Source of the DNA: Cognatishimia sp. SS12
GTDB taxonomy: Bacteria > Pseudomonadota > Alphaproteobacteria > Rhodobacterales > Rhodobacteraceae
Direction of reading: 5' to 3'
Assembly: GCF_028369055.1 (NCBI RefSeq)
Contig: NZ_JAQNCZ010000001.1
Span: 851,847 to 915,846, forward strand
Length of the DNA stretch: 64,000 nucleotides
Below are positions 53,704-62,416 of the stretch, in pieces. Each line of letters starts with the position of its first letter. The first letter of the stretch is position 1. Under the pieces are notes generated by a model. It ran no database searches and had not been told where the DNA came from. It was given only the letters and a program-made list of their open reading frames with translations. Made by a program: the position numbers and the translations under genes.

Positions 53704-54332
53704 AGCCGCACCTCCACCACAGGCACATTCGGCATATCCCCCGCTTGAAAACTGGCAACGCTGGTCTGGATGCTGTCGGTGTCAAACCGCACTGGTACGT
53801 CAAATTCAAACCCGGCTGTCACCGGATCGTCCTGACCCGGGGCCTGCATAAAGGTGATTTCGCCGGTTGCGGTGTTCACCGTGTAATCGACCGCCTCCTG
53901 CTGCTCGGCGTCGGCAATGCCGACGCGCACGGTGCCCGCGACCGGCTTGCTGATCGGGCGCTGATAGCTTTGCCCGCCAGACTGATAAGTCTTGGTCAGT
54001 TGAAACACCCGCTGCGCGCCATCGCCGATGCCAATCACCTGATCGCGAAAATCGACCTCTTCGGTGGCGCGGCCACTTTTGAAATCGGACCAGTCCTTCC
54101 AGCGAAACCCATACAGCTGCCCGCGCCGCGCCTCAAAAAAAGCGATCAGCGTGGCGATATCATCGAGCGAGCGCATGCCCACGCCCGCATCATAGCGCCG
54201 CCGCGCATGCGCCCAGGGGGTGTTGCGCTCTTCAAAGCCATTGGTGAGCGTCACGATGTCGGTGCGCCGCTCCGGACCGCCGACCGAGCCAAAGCTGAGG
54301 TTCGCGGGAAACCGCGTTTCATGAAAACCCAT
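53700..54332 (-). CDS. GTA g12: DUF2460 distal tail protein
   Basis: This 210-residue DUF2460 protein starts MGFHETRFPANLSFGSVGGPERRTDIVTL and contains ARRRYDAGVGMRSLDDIATLIAFFEARRGQLYGFRWKDWSDF (about 41-82), characteristic of the family. It connects the tail tube to the hub in RcGTA. Confidence 0.93.
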   Translation of the reverse strand: MGFHETRFPANLSFGSVGGPERRTDIVTLTNGFEERNTPWAHARRRYDAGVGMRSLDDIATLIAFFEARRGQLYGFRWKDWSDFKSGRATEEVDFRDQVIGIGDGAQRVFQLTKTYQSGGQSYQRPISKPVAGTVRVGIADAEQQEAVDYTVNTATGEITFMQAPGQDDPVTAGFEFDVPVRFDTDSIQTSVASFQAGDMPNVPVVEVRL

Positions 54333-54356
54333 GCTGGTTCCTTTCCGGCCTTTGGC

Positions 54357-55022
54357 CTATCTGCCCCGCTGCCCGCGCAGGAGCGCGCGGCTCATCTGTG
54401 CGGCGATCTGCGAACGGCTGCGTTGAAAACTCGGTGCATCCGGGGTTTGGATGTTCATCACCACCGTGACAGGCCGCCCTGCGCCACCCGCGCTTTGCAC
54501 GCCAAGCTTGCCGTCCCTGCCGCGCGCGAGCGGCAGGATCGCCTCTGGGCCTGCCTCGCCCATCAGCCCAAGCCCGCCGCGCATTGGAAAGGCGGTCGCG
54601 CCGCTGACGATGCCGCCATTGGCAAAGGCCCGCACGCGGCCCTGCGAAAAGGCCGCGCCGTTTTCAAACGGCAGAATGCCCGCCACCAGTTGACCAATGC
54701 CCTGCGCCATCATGCCGCCGACCTGTTTGGTGACAGGCGTCAGCGCCGCATCAAAGGCCGCCGCTTGAACCGACTGCACCACTTGGCGCAGCGCATCGCC
54801 CAGACTATCGCCCTGCTGCACCATGCCTTTGACCGCCCCCTTGAGGCCGCGCGTCAGCCCGGTTTCGAGGGTTTTGAGATCACCGCCGGATTTCTGCAAT
54901 CGCTGCCCCATGCGGCCCAATTCGGCGCTGAAGGCCGAGAGATCCGCGCTGGTGGCCGCCGCGCTGCCCGAGATCGCCTCAAGCTGGCTATCAACATCCT
55001 GCAAATGCTGTGTGTCTGTCAT
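54357..55022 (-). CDS. GTA g11: tail tape measure protein
   Basis: This 221-residue protein has a helical N-terminal half and the GTA tape-measure C-terminus (FANGGIVSGATAFPMRGGLGLMGEAGPEAILPLARG, about 135-170). It is far shorter than phage tape measures, fitting the short RcGTA tail. Start overlaps the upstream chaperone gene. Confidence 0.9.
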   Translation of the reverse strand: MTDTQHLQDVDSQLEAISGSAAATSADLSAFSAELGRMGQRLQKSGGDLKTLETGLTRGLKGAVKGMVQQGDSLGDALRQVVQSVQAAAFDAALTPVTKQVGGMMAQGIGQLVAGILPFENGAAFSQGRVRAFANGGIVSGATAFPMRGGLGLMGEAGPEAILPLARGRDGKLGVQSAGGAGRPVTVVMNIQTPDAPSFQRSRSQIAAQMSRALLRGQRGR

Positions 55023-55219
55023 TCTGAGGTTCCTTCTGTGGCATCGGGATAGGCGGCGATCAGATCATTGAGTGCCGCGCGATCCATAGCTTGGCCGCCC
55101 TCCGGCTCCCCGAGCATGAGCGCCAATTCTGCCGGGGTCAGCGCCCAGAACTGATCGGGTGTCAGCCGCAAGCCACCAAGGCCAACGCGCATCAGCCCGG
55201 CCCAATCCATGCGGCTCAC
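55019..55219 (-). CDS. GTA g10.1: tail assembly chaperone, small
   Basis: This 66-residue protein of the rcc01693.1 type has DWAGLMRVGLGGLRLTPDQFWALTPAELALML as the recognisable core. It is coupled to both neighbours by 4-bp overlaps. It corresponds to the second, short part of the paired tail chaperones of siphophages. Confidence 0.88.
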   Translation of the reverse strand: MSRMDWAGLMRVGLGGLRLTPDQFWALTPAELALMLGEPEGGQAMDRAALNDLIAAYPDATEGTSE

Positions 55220-55551
55220 GGCGCGCCGCCTTCGGGGGATGTGAAGCTGAGGGCCAGCAAACGCGCGGCCGCGCGGGTGGCCTCCATCGGGCCGCCGGCA
55301 ATATCCGCAGCGGCCAGATCTGCGGCATTGCCCCGCCAGCCGCCGCCCATCAGCCCCGCCAGCAGCAGCGCCTGCAGATCCCCGGCGCTGAACGCGCCAC
55401 TTTCAAACCGCGACACCAACTCCATGAGCGAGCCGGTCCCAAGCGCGCTTTCAAGCTGCGCCAACGCGCCCAGCGTCAGCTTCATACGCTGGCTCTGCCC
55501 GTTCAGCACCAGCGTCACCTCGCCCGCCCAGGGATTGGCCGCGCCCGCCAT
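55216..55551 (-). CDS. GTA g10: tail chaperone / GTA family protein
   Basis: This 111-residue protein of the GTA-specific family (NPWAGEVTLVLNGQSQRMKLTLGALAQLE near the N-terminus, GGWRGNAADLAAADIAGGPMEA near 70) lies between the tail tube and the small chaperone. Its likely role is tail assembly. Confidence 0.9.
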   Translation of the reverse strand: MAGAANPWAGEVTLVLNGQSQRMKLTLGALAQLESALGTGSLMELVSRFESGAFSAGDLQALLLAGLMGGGWRGNAADLAAADIAGGPMEATRAAARLLALSFTSPEGGAP

Positions 55552-55553
55552 GA

Positions 55554-55970
55554 TCAGACCGCCGCCGTGAAGCTCAGCGCGCCGGCAGAGGCCAGCGCAA
55601 GCTCATAGGTGGCTTCGCCATTGTGATCGCCCGCATAGTCCAGCGCCGTCACCTGAAAGCGCCCTTCGACAATGCCGAAATCCGGGATGATCACCTGAAA
55701 GTCCGGTATCTCGCCATCAAAGAACAGCTGCCGCGCGCGTTCATCGGTGTCGGCATCTTTGAACACCCCTGCGCCAGAGATCGCCGCAGATTTCACCCCG
55801 GCCCCGGCCAAAAGCTCGCGCCAGCCACCCTGACTTTCCAGCGAGGTGACATCCACGCTTTCGGCGTTGAAACTGATGCGCGTTGCGCGCAGCCCTGCCA
55901 GGGTGACAAAACTGCCATCCCCCAGGATATCCACCTTGATCAACAGGTCTTTGCCATTCTGTGCCGCCAT
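55554..55970 (-). CDS. GTA g9: major tail (tube) protein
   Basis: This 138-residue protein matches the TP901-1/GTA tail tube family, e.g. NGKDLLIKVDILGDGSFVTLAGLRATRISFNAESVDVTSLESQGGWRELL (about 5-54). It forms the tail tube. The complement of GGAGG precedes the start. Confidence 0.93.
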   Translation of the reverse strand: MAAQNGKDLLIKVDILGDGSFVTLAGLRATRISFNAESVDVTSLESQGGWRELLAGAGVKSAAISGAGVFKDADTDERARQLFFDGEIPDFQVIIPDFGIVEGRFQVTALDYAGDHNGEATYELALASAGALSFTAAV

Positions 55971-55994
55971 CTCACCGGCCTCCTTTGTCTGAAA

Positions 55995-56405
55995 TCACTG
56001 GTCATCCACCCGCGCCGCAAAGCGCAGCTCAATCCGCCTGAGGCTGGCCGCCTCCTCTCGGCTGGCCACCGCCCGTTCAAAATTGAGCGACACCAAATGT
56101 CCCCGGCTGAGCGTCAGTGCCGCATCCTGCAGCGCGTCGCAGATCGCCACGGCCACCGCCTTGGGGTGGGCAAAGCCCGCCGCGTCCGAAATCACCGCGA
56201 CGGAAAACCGATGCAGCGCCCCGCCGCCGGTCTTGTCAGATCGCTCCACCGCCACCTCGGGACCAAGCGTCACGTAGGTGGCCGGAAAGACACCGCTGGG
56301 CAGCTCGTCAAAGACCGCCGTGCCGATCAGCCCCGTCAACGTCGCATCTGCTGTCAGCCGTTGGTACACCGCGCTTTGCAGCGCAACCGCCATGCCATAA
56401 CTCAT
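55995..56405 (-). CDS. GTA g8: DUF3168 tail terminator protein
   Basis: This 136-residue DUF3168 protein has AVYQRLTADATLTGLIGTAVFDELPSG (about 12-38) and an alternating beta body. It caps the tail tube in RcGTA. It starts inside the stop of g7. Confidence 0.92.
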   Translation of the reverse strand: MSYGMAVALQSAVYQRLTADATLTGLIGTAVFDELPSGVFPATYVTLGPEVAVERSDKTGGGALHRFSVAVISDAAGFAHPKAVAVAICDALQDAALTLSRGHLVSLNFERAVASREEAASLRRIELRFAARVDDQ

Positions 56406-56740
56406 GTCGCCACCTCTTCCTGTGCATCGCAGACCAGATAGCGACCGTCCGGGTCCGCCTCTTGGACCGCGAGAATGTCAAAGATCCGACTGCCGTCGCG
56501 AAAACGCTGGCCCGGCACCGGCCGCATGGCCGAGCCAACCGGGCTGGCCCGCAGCGTGATGCGGTAATGCGATAGCGTTAGCGTCGCCCCCCCGCGTGCC
56601 AACCGGTGCGCCCCCGCGCCGCTGAGGGCGCACCACTGCTGACCGAGCGCGTCCCAACCCTGTGCAAAGCCTCCGGCACCGTCCGCCTGCCGTGCTGGGG
56701 CCTCCAGCGTGAGTGCCCGGTTCAAGCGCGGCGCGCTCAT
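56402..56740 (-). CDS. GTA g7: head-tail joining (head-closure) protein
   Basis: This 112-residue protein of the phage head-tail adaptor family shows LNRALTLEAPARQADGAGGFAQGW, a RITLRASPVGSAMRPVPGQRF strand pair and FDILAVQEADPDGRYLVCDA. It is coupled to g6 by a 4-bp overlap. Confidence 0.92.
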   Translation of the reverse strand: MSAPRLNRALTLEAPARQADGAGGFAQGWDALGQQWCALSGAGAHRLARGGATLTLSHYRITLRASPVGSAMRPVPGQRFRDGSRIFDILAVQEADPDGRYLVCDAQEEVAT

Positions 56741-57336
56741 GCGCCCTGCTCCTGCGCAAAGCCAAGGCGCAGCGGCACATAGCGCGCCAAAAGGCTGGTG
56801 ACGCCAAAGGGCATGCAGCCCGCACCCAGCGTGACCTCTTGCCGGTATTCATAAAAATGCGCCGCCAGCATCAACACCGCCTGCCGCAGATCCACGGGCA
56901 AGCCATCCCATGTCGCGGACAGGCCAATCGTGGCGACAATTTCGGCCTGGCCGCCCTTGGCAATCACGGGCATAGCCGCACCAATCGGGCGCAACATTGG
57001 CCGGTGCGTATCGGGCACCAGTCGCAGCGCGGTTATATCGCTGATGCCGCCCTCGGCATCCAACAGCCGCTGTTCATCCAGCGAGATCACCGGGGCCAGC
57101 GGCAGGGATTGGCCGGTCGCGCTCTGCCAGCAGGTGACGCGCCAGGTGATCCCCCGTGCGATCAGCACCTTGCTGGTCCGCGCTTCGATCGCAGCAATGC
57201 TGGCACGCAGAAAACTTTCGAGCACCCCATCCTGCAGCGTCTCTTCGCCAAAGCCGGTGCCCATGCGCAAATGCGCGCGAAACTCAGCCAACGGCAGGGC
57301 CGCCAAGGGCACGGTGGTTTCATCCACTAACATCAT
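56737..57336 (-). CDS. GTA g6: head-tail connector (gp6-like)
   Basis: This 199-residue protein has helical adaptor features (LAEFRAHLRMGTGFGEETLQDGVLESFLRASIAAIEARTSKVL, about 17-59, and DLRQAVLMLAAHFYEYRQEV near 160). ATG 57336 is used since GGAG lies at suitable spacing; the frame extends 21 codons into the hairpin-rich gap after the capsid gene. Confidence 0.9.
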   Translation of the reverse strand: MMLVDETTVPLAALPLAEFRAHLRMGTGFGEETLQDGVLESFLRASIAAIEARTSKVLIARGITWRVTCWQSATGQSLPLAPVISLDEQRLLDAEGGISDITALRLVPDTHRPMLRPIGAAMPVIAKGGQAEIVATIGLSATWDGLPVDLRQAVLMLAAHFYEYRQEVTLGAGCMPFGVTSLLARYVPLRLGFAQEQGA

Positions 57337-57357
57337 GGCACTACTCCAAAAAATCAG

Positions 57358-57420
57358 GCTCCCCTCCGACTGAACGGGTCTCGCGGGCGCGCGCCTCACG
57401 TCACTCTGAGGGAGGGGAGC
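57358..57420 (-). promoter_or_regulatory. Terminator-like long hairpin after the GTA capsid gene
   Basis: In the direction of transcription GCTCCCCTCC (57411-57420) pairs perfectly with GGAGGGGAGC (57358-57367) across a 43-nt loop, and TGATTTTTT follows. It lies between the capsid gene and g6, so it may attenuate transcription of the tail genes relative to capsid. Confidence 0.55.
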
Positions 57421-57451
57421 AGCCAGATAACGCGCATCCGGCGCACGCCCA

Positions 57452-57479
57452 GGCAGGGCCGCAAAGCGGCCGCCCTGCC
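57452..57479 (-). promoter_or_regulatory. Second hairpin directly after the GTA capsid stop
   Basis: GGCAGGGC (57452-57459) pairs with GCCCTGCC (57472-57479) and an inner CGC/GCG extends the stem. It begins 12 bp after the capsid stop. No U tract; it could act as an mRNA-stabilising or processing element. Confidence 0.5.
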
Positions 57480-57491
57480 CATCTCGATGGC

Positions 57492-58676
57492 TTAGGCCAC
57501 CGAGAACCGCAGCAGTTTGATCGCCGCAAAATCGCTCACATCACCGCCGACACGTTTGGTGGCGTAAAACAGCACATGCGGCTTGGCAGAGAACGGATCA
57601 CGCAGAATGCGCAGGTCCGGGCGCTCCGCAATCGTGTAGCCCGCCGAAAAATCGCCAAAGGCAATGGCATCGGCATCCGCGGCGATATCTGGCATATCTT
57701 CGGCAATCAGCACCGGATACCCCAGCAGCCGCGCGGGCTCGCCTGCGGCCAGCCCATCAGACCAGAGGAACCGCCCATCCGCGTCCTTGAGCTTGCGCAC
57801 CGCCCCGGCGGTCTTGGAATTCATGACAAATTGCCCGTTGGCGCGGTACTCCGCCCCGAGCGCATAAACGAGATCAATCAGCGCATCCCCGCCCGCAAAG
57901 GCGCCATCCGTACCGGTGGCGATATAGCCAAGGTTGCCCCAGCTCCAGCTGTCGTTATCCACCGCCGGGTGGCTGAGAATGCCGGTCGGCTTGTCGATGC
58001 CATCGCCGGCAATGAAGGCCGCCGCTTCGGAGCGCGCGAATTTTTCCGCAATGCGCCCGGCGAGCCAGTTTTCGACATCAAAGGCGCTGTCATCCAGCAG
58101 CCGCTGGCTGGCCTTGGGCAGGGCAGAGAGTTCGTAAAGCGGAATGCTAATGCGCTCAATCGTCGGCGTGCCGCTTTCTGTGCTTGGGGAGGTCTCATCG
58201 GCCCAGCCGGCCTCGGCCTCTGAACTGTCGATCAGCACATCATATGAGGTCGCCTGCACCGTCACCACATTGGCAATCGCACGGATCGAGGCCGTGGCCG
58301 AGAGCACCGATTTGATAGTGTCCGATGTCACCGGGTCCACCAGGTAGCCGCCGTCGCCATTGACAGCGGTGGACAGGGCTTTCTCTTCAAGCTCAAGCCC
58401 GCGCAGCGCGTCATCGTCGCCATTGCGCAGATAAGCCCCGATCGCTTTTTGATGCGGCTGCACCATGTCGGTGGTGCCCAGAACCGGGCGTGCGCCGGTC
58501 AGTGTTTTTTGATCCAGTCTGTTCATACGTTCATCCTGCTGCTGAAATTTTTGGTGAATGTCGCTCTGAAAGCCTTTGAATTCCTGTGAAAATCCGGTCA
58601 TCGCCTCATGTACGGATTGAAGGGCATTCAGGTCGGTTTCGCGCTGCGGCGACCCGGTATGTGGTGCTGCTGTCAT
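57492..58676 (-). CDS. GTA g5: major capsid protein (HK97 fold)
   Basis: This 394-residue protein has an N-terminal helical delta-domain (about 15-60), then a mature HK97-fold domain from about residue 95 (EEKALSTAVNGDGGYLVDPVTSDTI, then WADETSPSTESGTPTIERISIPLYELSALPKASQRLLDDSAFDVENWL). In RcGTA the N-terminal part is removed by the protease encoded next door. Its start overlaps the g4 stop by 4 bp. Confidence 0.95.
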   Translation of the reverse strand: MTAAPHTGSPQRETDLNALQSVHEAMTGFSQEFKGFQSDIHQKFQQQDERMNRLDQKTLTGARPVLGTTDMVQPHQKAIGAYLRNGDDDALRGLELEEKALSTAVNGDGGYLVDPVTSDTIKSVLSATASIRAIANVVTVQATSYDVLIDSSEAEAGWADETSPSTESGTPTIERISIPLYELSALPKASQRLLDDSAFDVENWLAGRIAEKFARSEAAAFIAGDGIDKPTGILSHPAVDNDSWSWGNLGYIATGTDGAFAGGDALIDLVYALGAEYRANGQFVMNSKTAGAVRKLKDADGRFLWSDGLAAGEPARLLGYPVLIAEDMPDIAADADAIAFGDFSAGYTIAERPDLRILRDPFSAKPHVLFYATKRVGGDVSDFAAIKLLRFSVA

Positions 58677-59245
58677 GGCTGATCCTTTCGCATCTCGGGT
58701 GGGGTTGGCTGCGCGAGACTGACGCGCGCTTCCTGAAAGAGCGCTGCGATGTCCTGCAGCAACTCAGCTTCCGGGGCTTCGGCCTTGGCGGCCACACGGG
58801 CGCTGGCCAACATCGGGAAGGTCACAAGCGAGACCTCCCAGAGGTCCAGTTCCGTCAGATGGCGCTGACCGGCGGCGCTTTTGCTGGCTTTCACCGTGCG
58901 ATAGCCAATCGACAGACCATCAAGCGCACCGGCGGTGATCAGCGCGGCAGCTTCTCGGGCGCGGGCAACATCGGGCAAAAGCCGCCCGCACACCCATAGC
59001 CCCTTGCTGTCCTCGCGCACCTCATCCCAGATGCCGATCGGCTGGGCGGGATCATGCTGCCACAGCATTTTGACCCGACGCCCGCTCGCCATCAGCCGCG
59101 CCAAAGACGCTGCATAGGCCCCCGGCTCGACAATGTCGCCGCCCTGATCCACCGCCCCGAACAGCGAGGCATAGCCCGAAATCTGGCAGCCGTCCTTCAG
59201 CGCGATGACCTGATCGGCCTGGGCAAATTTCCGTTCCAATTCCAT
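58673..59245 (-). CDS. GTA g4: prohead protease
   Basis: This 190-residue HK97-family serine protease shows ISGYASLFGAVDQGGDIVEPGAYAASL (about 22-48), MLWQHDPAQPIGIW with the catalytic His (near 63), and GLSIGYRTVKA with the Ser (near 112). ATG 59245 lies five bases after AAGGAGG; a GTG two codons earlier falls in the SD. Confidence 0.93.
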   Translation of the reverse strand: MELERKFAQADQVIALKDGCQISGYASLFGAVDQGGDIVEPGAYAASLARLMASGRRVKMLWQHDPAQPIGIWDEVREDSKGLWVCGRLLPDVARAREAAALITAGALDGLSIGYRTVKASKSAAGQRHLTELDLWEVSLVTFPMLASARVAAKAEAPEAELLQDIAALFQEARVSLAQPTPPEMRKDQP

Positions 59246-59255
59246 CGTCACCTCC

Positions 59256-59501
59256 TTATGGCGTTGCCTGAATCACCGATTGAAAAGCCTGCGCCAGAAT
59301 GACCGCAGCCACCCCGTAAACCGCGAGCCACAGCCGGCGTTCCAGCCGCTCGATCAGCTCCTCGATCCGGTCAAGCCGCGCGTTCAGCGCATCAATCTGC
59401 AGCTTGGCGACCCGTTCGTGCGCCTCAAGCCGCAGCGCCGGGGCGCAGTCAAAGGCCTCAAACCCATAGCGCTGCCCACGTGGGTGTGCCGGCTCAGTCA
59501 T
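59256..59501 (-). CDS. GTA g3.5: head formation protein (RCAP_rcc01685 type)
   Basis: This 81-residue protein has a predicted coiled helix (LRLEAHERVAKLQIDALNARLDRIEELIERLERRLW, about 25-59) and a C-terminal membrane-like helix (LAVYGVAAVILAQAF). It is specific to GTA clusters and located between portal and protease genes as in RcGTA. Its start overlaps the portal stop. Confidence 0.88.
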   Translation of the reverse strand: MTEPAHPRGQRYGFEAFDCAPALRLEAHERVAKLQIDALNARLDRIEELIERLERRLWLAVYGVAAVILAQAFQSVIQATP

Positions 59502-60672
59502 CTGCTGATCCGTCCATCAAGGGCGGCAGACCCAGAATGCGGCGCTTTTCGGCTTTGCTAAGAAAATCAGCCGCCTGCACCCGGCGCCACTGCGCCTCGC
59601 GTTCAGCGCTCAGTGCGGGCACCTGGTCCAAATCCGGTTTCAGCCGCGCTGCGTCCTGCGTGATATCCTGCATCCAGTCGCTCAGCCGCGCCGTGACGCG
59701 CGTCGCCAGCGGCAGCACCGTCAGGCGAAAGAACGCCCGATGCGCCTCCTGGTAATTGGCATAGGTCGCATCGCCCGGAATACCGAGCAGCATCGGCGGC
59801 ACCCCAAAGGCCAGCGCAATTTCCCGCGCTGCGGCCTCTTTGCTTTTTTGAAACTCCATGTCGCTTGGTGAAAACCCCATGGGTTTCCAATCCAGCCCGC
59901 CCTCCAGCAGCATCGGGCGTCCGGCGTTGCGCGCCCCTTGGTGATGCGCCTCCATCTCGCCGACGAGCCGGTCGTATTGCTCCCCCGTCAGACTGCTCTG
60001 CCCATCCATGCCTTTGTAGACAATGGCCCCCGAAGGGCGCGCCGCATTGTCCAGCAGCGCCTTGGCCCACCGCGATGCAGCCGTATGCACATCAAGCGCC
60101 ATGGCAGCGGCCTGCATCGGGGAAAACCCATAGTGATCATCCTGCGGATGAAAGCTGCGGATATGGCAGATGCGCGCTCCGCTGGTCAGATCAAAGCGGT
60201 GCGCGCGCCCGCCAACCTTGTATTCATAGGCAATGGGCCAGCCATCCGCGCCGGGCACCACACGCATCCGCTCACTGCGCAGCACGTGCAATTCCACTGG
60301 CTGCGCCGCCTCTCCGACGGCTTCGACATAGCCATCGCCGGACAAAAGCAGCTGGGCATAGAGCGCCTCTAGAAACTCCGCCTGCCCCTGCGCCGCATTG
60401 GGACGCTTGATCAGGGGCAAAAGCGGATGGCTGTCAAAGCGGCGGCTGGCATCCTCGATCACCAAGGGCACGGCCGCGGCCGCTTCGGCGATCAGTTTGA
60501 CACAACGAAAGCCGACCGGATTGCCGGTGAACCCTGTACGGGTCAGGGACGCGGTGTCGCGCGGCGACCAGGCCACCCGCCCGGCAGAGTGATAGGCCAC
60601 CACCGGCCCGGTGGCACTGGCCTTGCGCTCGGCGGGCTGGGCAGTATTGCGTTTGAGAAAGTCGAAAACCAT
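59494..60672 (-). CDS. GTA g3: portal protein
   Basis: This 392-residue phage portal (HK97 family) shows FTGNPVGFRCVKLIAEAAAAVPLVIED (about 48-74), DHYGFSPMQAAAMALDVHTAASRWAKALLDNAARPSG (about 176-212) and FGVPPMLLGIPGDATYANYQEAHRAFFRLTVLPLA (about 293-327). It forms the ring through which DNA is packaged. The complement of AAAGGAG precedes the start. Confidence 0.95.
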   Translation of the reverse strand: MVFDFLKRNTAQPAERKASATGPVVAYHSAGRVAWSPRDTASLTRTGFTGNPVGFRCVKLIAEAAAAVPLVIEDASRRFDSHPLLPLIKRPNAAQGQAEFLEALYAQLLLSGDGYVEAVGEAAQPVELHVLRSERMRVVPGADGWPIAYEYKVGGRAHRFDLTSGARICHIRSFHPQDDHYGFSPMQAAAMALDVHTAASRWAKALLDNAARPSGAIVYKGMDGQSSLTGEQYDRLVGEMEAHHQGARNAGRPMLLEGGLDWKPMGFSPSDMEFQKSKEAAAREIALAFGVPPMLLGIPGDATYANYQEAHRAFFRLTVLPLATRVTARLSDWMQDITQDAARLKPDLDQVPALSAEREAQWRRVQAADFLSKAEKRRILGLPPLMDGSADD

Positions 60673-60781
60673 CAGTTGTGCTCCTTTGCCTGCCCACCGT
60701 GGGGTGCCGTTTGGCTAGAACACTTTCTCACCTAGGTCTTAAAACCCGCCCACAGCCGCGCGCGCGCCGGGCGCAACAGCG

Positions 60782-62152
60782 CTAAAGCACCCGCAGCGCC
60801 GGATTGCTCTGCGGCGCACCGGGGGTCAGGATCAACTCATGCAGGGCCCAGACGAGCGCATCGGCCCTGTCGGGCGACCCCGCCCCGCCATAGCCCTGCG
60901 GCGTCATCAGGCACAGCTGATCCTCCAGCGCGTCCAGCCCCGGCAGATGGGCCACGCGCCCCTGTTCATAAAGCGCCGCCGCAGGTTCGGCCCGCGCCGC
61001 CTTGGAATGGCTGGCGCGCAGGGATTTATAGGGCAAGTTCGGGTCCACTTGCCGCAGAACGCTCTGCACCAGATCGCCGCCCTGATTGACCTCGGCCACC
61101 AGCCGGTCGGCCTGCCAGCGATGAAACGCTGCCACCGCCGCCTGCGCCCAGCCCAGCGGGCTTTGCCCCTGTATGGTGGCATCCTCCAGCACCACGGCCT
61201 GCCAGCGTGACGGCGGCCCTTGCAGGTGCCCGCCGACCACCAGAATGCCACATTCATCAGAGCGCGCCGTGCCGCTGACCGGCGGGTCCACCGCAACAAC
61301 AATGCGGTCCAGCGGCCCGGGCTGGGTGCGGCGCTGGCTGTCAAACATCTCGCGCTGCCACAGCGCCCCCGGCAGATCCGCCAGCAGCACACCGTCAAGT
61401 TCCTGCCTCCCCAGGCGCGAGCCGCGATAGCGCTGCATCACCTCCTCCAGAAAGCTCTGGGCCAGATTGGCGCGGTTGGCCTCGGTCGGGGCGTGGGTCT
61501 GCACGGTGCTGTCATGCGCCAAGAGCCGCCGCAGCACCGGCACATTGCGCGGTGTTGTGGTCACGACCTGCTGCGGATGATCCCCCAGACGCAACCCAAA
61601 TTGCAGCATGTCCCAGGTGTCATCTGCGCGTTTCCATTTCGCCAGTTCATCTACCCAGGCGGCGTCAAACTGCGGGCCGCGCAGCCGCTCTGGGTCATGG
61701 GCGGAAAAGGCCTGCGCCACCGCGCCATTCGGCCAGACCAGCTGCCGCCGGGTGGCCTGCCAGTCCGGGCGCCGGTCCGGAGGCGAACAGGCCAGCAACC
61801 CACTGTCGCCAAACACCATCACCTCGCGCACCTGATCCATGGTTTCCCCGACCAGCGCCACACGGCGCGCGCGTCCCGGGTCAAGTGGCTTGGCCCCCTC
61901 GACCATGCTGCGCACCCATTCCGCCCCGGCGCGGGTTTTGCCCGCCCCGCGCCCGCCCAGAATGACCCAGGTTTTCCAGTCACCTTCTGGCGGTAATTGA
62001 TGCGCCATGGCCCAGAACTCAAACAAAAATGGGAGAGCCAGCAGCTCTCCCTCAGTTAGGTCATTCAGAAATTTGTCCTGCACCGCAACATCTGCGCAGG
62101 CGAGCCAATCGGCACCCGATCGTATGGCGGGCTTCTTCGAGATCAAGGGCAT
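60782..62152 (-). CDS. GTA g2: large terminase subunit
   Basis: This 456-residue packaging ATPase-nuclease has Walker A GGRGAGKT (66-73), FDAAWVDELAKWK (Walker B type, near 170), and nuclease-domain acidic residues around IVVAVDPPVSG (near 280). The start is uncertain: ATG 62152 gives a 92-bp overlap with g1, GTG 62083 a 23-bp overlap, and the maximal frame begins at 62194. Core homology begins at about LLALPFLFEFW. Confidence 0.93.
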   Translation of the reverse strand: MPLISKKPAIRSGADWLACADVAVQDKFLNDLTEGELLALPFLFEFWAMAHQLPPEGDWKTWVILGGRGAGKTRAGAEWVRSMVEGAKPLDPGRARRVALVGETMDQVREVMVFGDSGLLACSPPDRRPDWQATRRQLVWPNGAVAQAFSAHDPERLRGPQFDAAWVDELAKWKRADDTWDMLQFGLRLGDHPQQVVTTTPRNVPVLRRLLAHDSTVQTHAPTEANRANLAQSFLEEVMQRYRGSRLGRQELDGVLLADLPGALWQREMFDSQRRTQPGPLDRIVVAVDPPVSGTARSDECGILVVGGHLQGPPSRWQAVVLEDATIQGQSPLGWAQAAVAAFHRWQADRLVAEVNQGGDLVQSVLRQVDPNLPYKSLRASHSKAARAEPAAALYEQGRVAHLPGLDALEDQLCLMTPQGYGGAGSPDRADALVWALHELILTPGAPQSNPALRVL

Positions 62153-62402
62153 AGCCGTTGACGGCCCCTTGCTGTCGTTGCTGACGTTCTTCAAAACGTG
62201 CCTCCGTTTCTATCGCCAGCTTGGCCCAGCTGCGAATATCGCTGAGCACCCTGACGGATTCGCGAATACGATCCGGCCCGCCTTCCAGTATCTCAAGGCG
62301 GATCAGATCCAATGTCTGGCTCATGTCGATCAGGGCTGTGCGCACCGTCTCGAGTTCTGCATCCAGATTTTCGTGACCCTCTGTTTCTGGGTTCTTATCC
62401 AT
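62061..62402 (-). CDS. GTA g1: small terminase subunit
   Basis: This 113-residue protein is helical and Glu-rich (LDAELETVRTALIDMSQTLDLIRLEILEGG, about 12-41) with a C-terminal basic tail (RLARLRRCC). Position and character fit RcGTA g1, identified as the TerS. ATG 62402 with a GAGAGG SD is chosen; the frame extends 26 codons upstream. It is first in the GTA operon. Confidence 0.85.
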   Translation of the reverse strand: MDKNPETEGHENLDAELETVRTALIDMSQTLDLIRLEILEGGPDRIRESVRVLSDIRSWAKLAIETEARFEERQQRQQGAVNGYALDLEEARHTIGCRLARLRRCCGAGQISE

Positions 62403-62416
62403 GTGATGTTGCCTCT

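Noticed and set aside
57421..57491. Possible extra small GTA gene between capsid and g6
   Set aside because: The gap is dominated by two hairpins and has no start with an SD; RcGTA has no gene here.
48060..62402. Ordinary prophage
   Set aside because: No integrase, repressor, replication or lysis genes and no attachment sites; gene order matches the GTA type.
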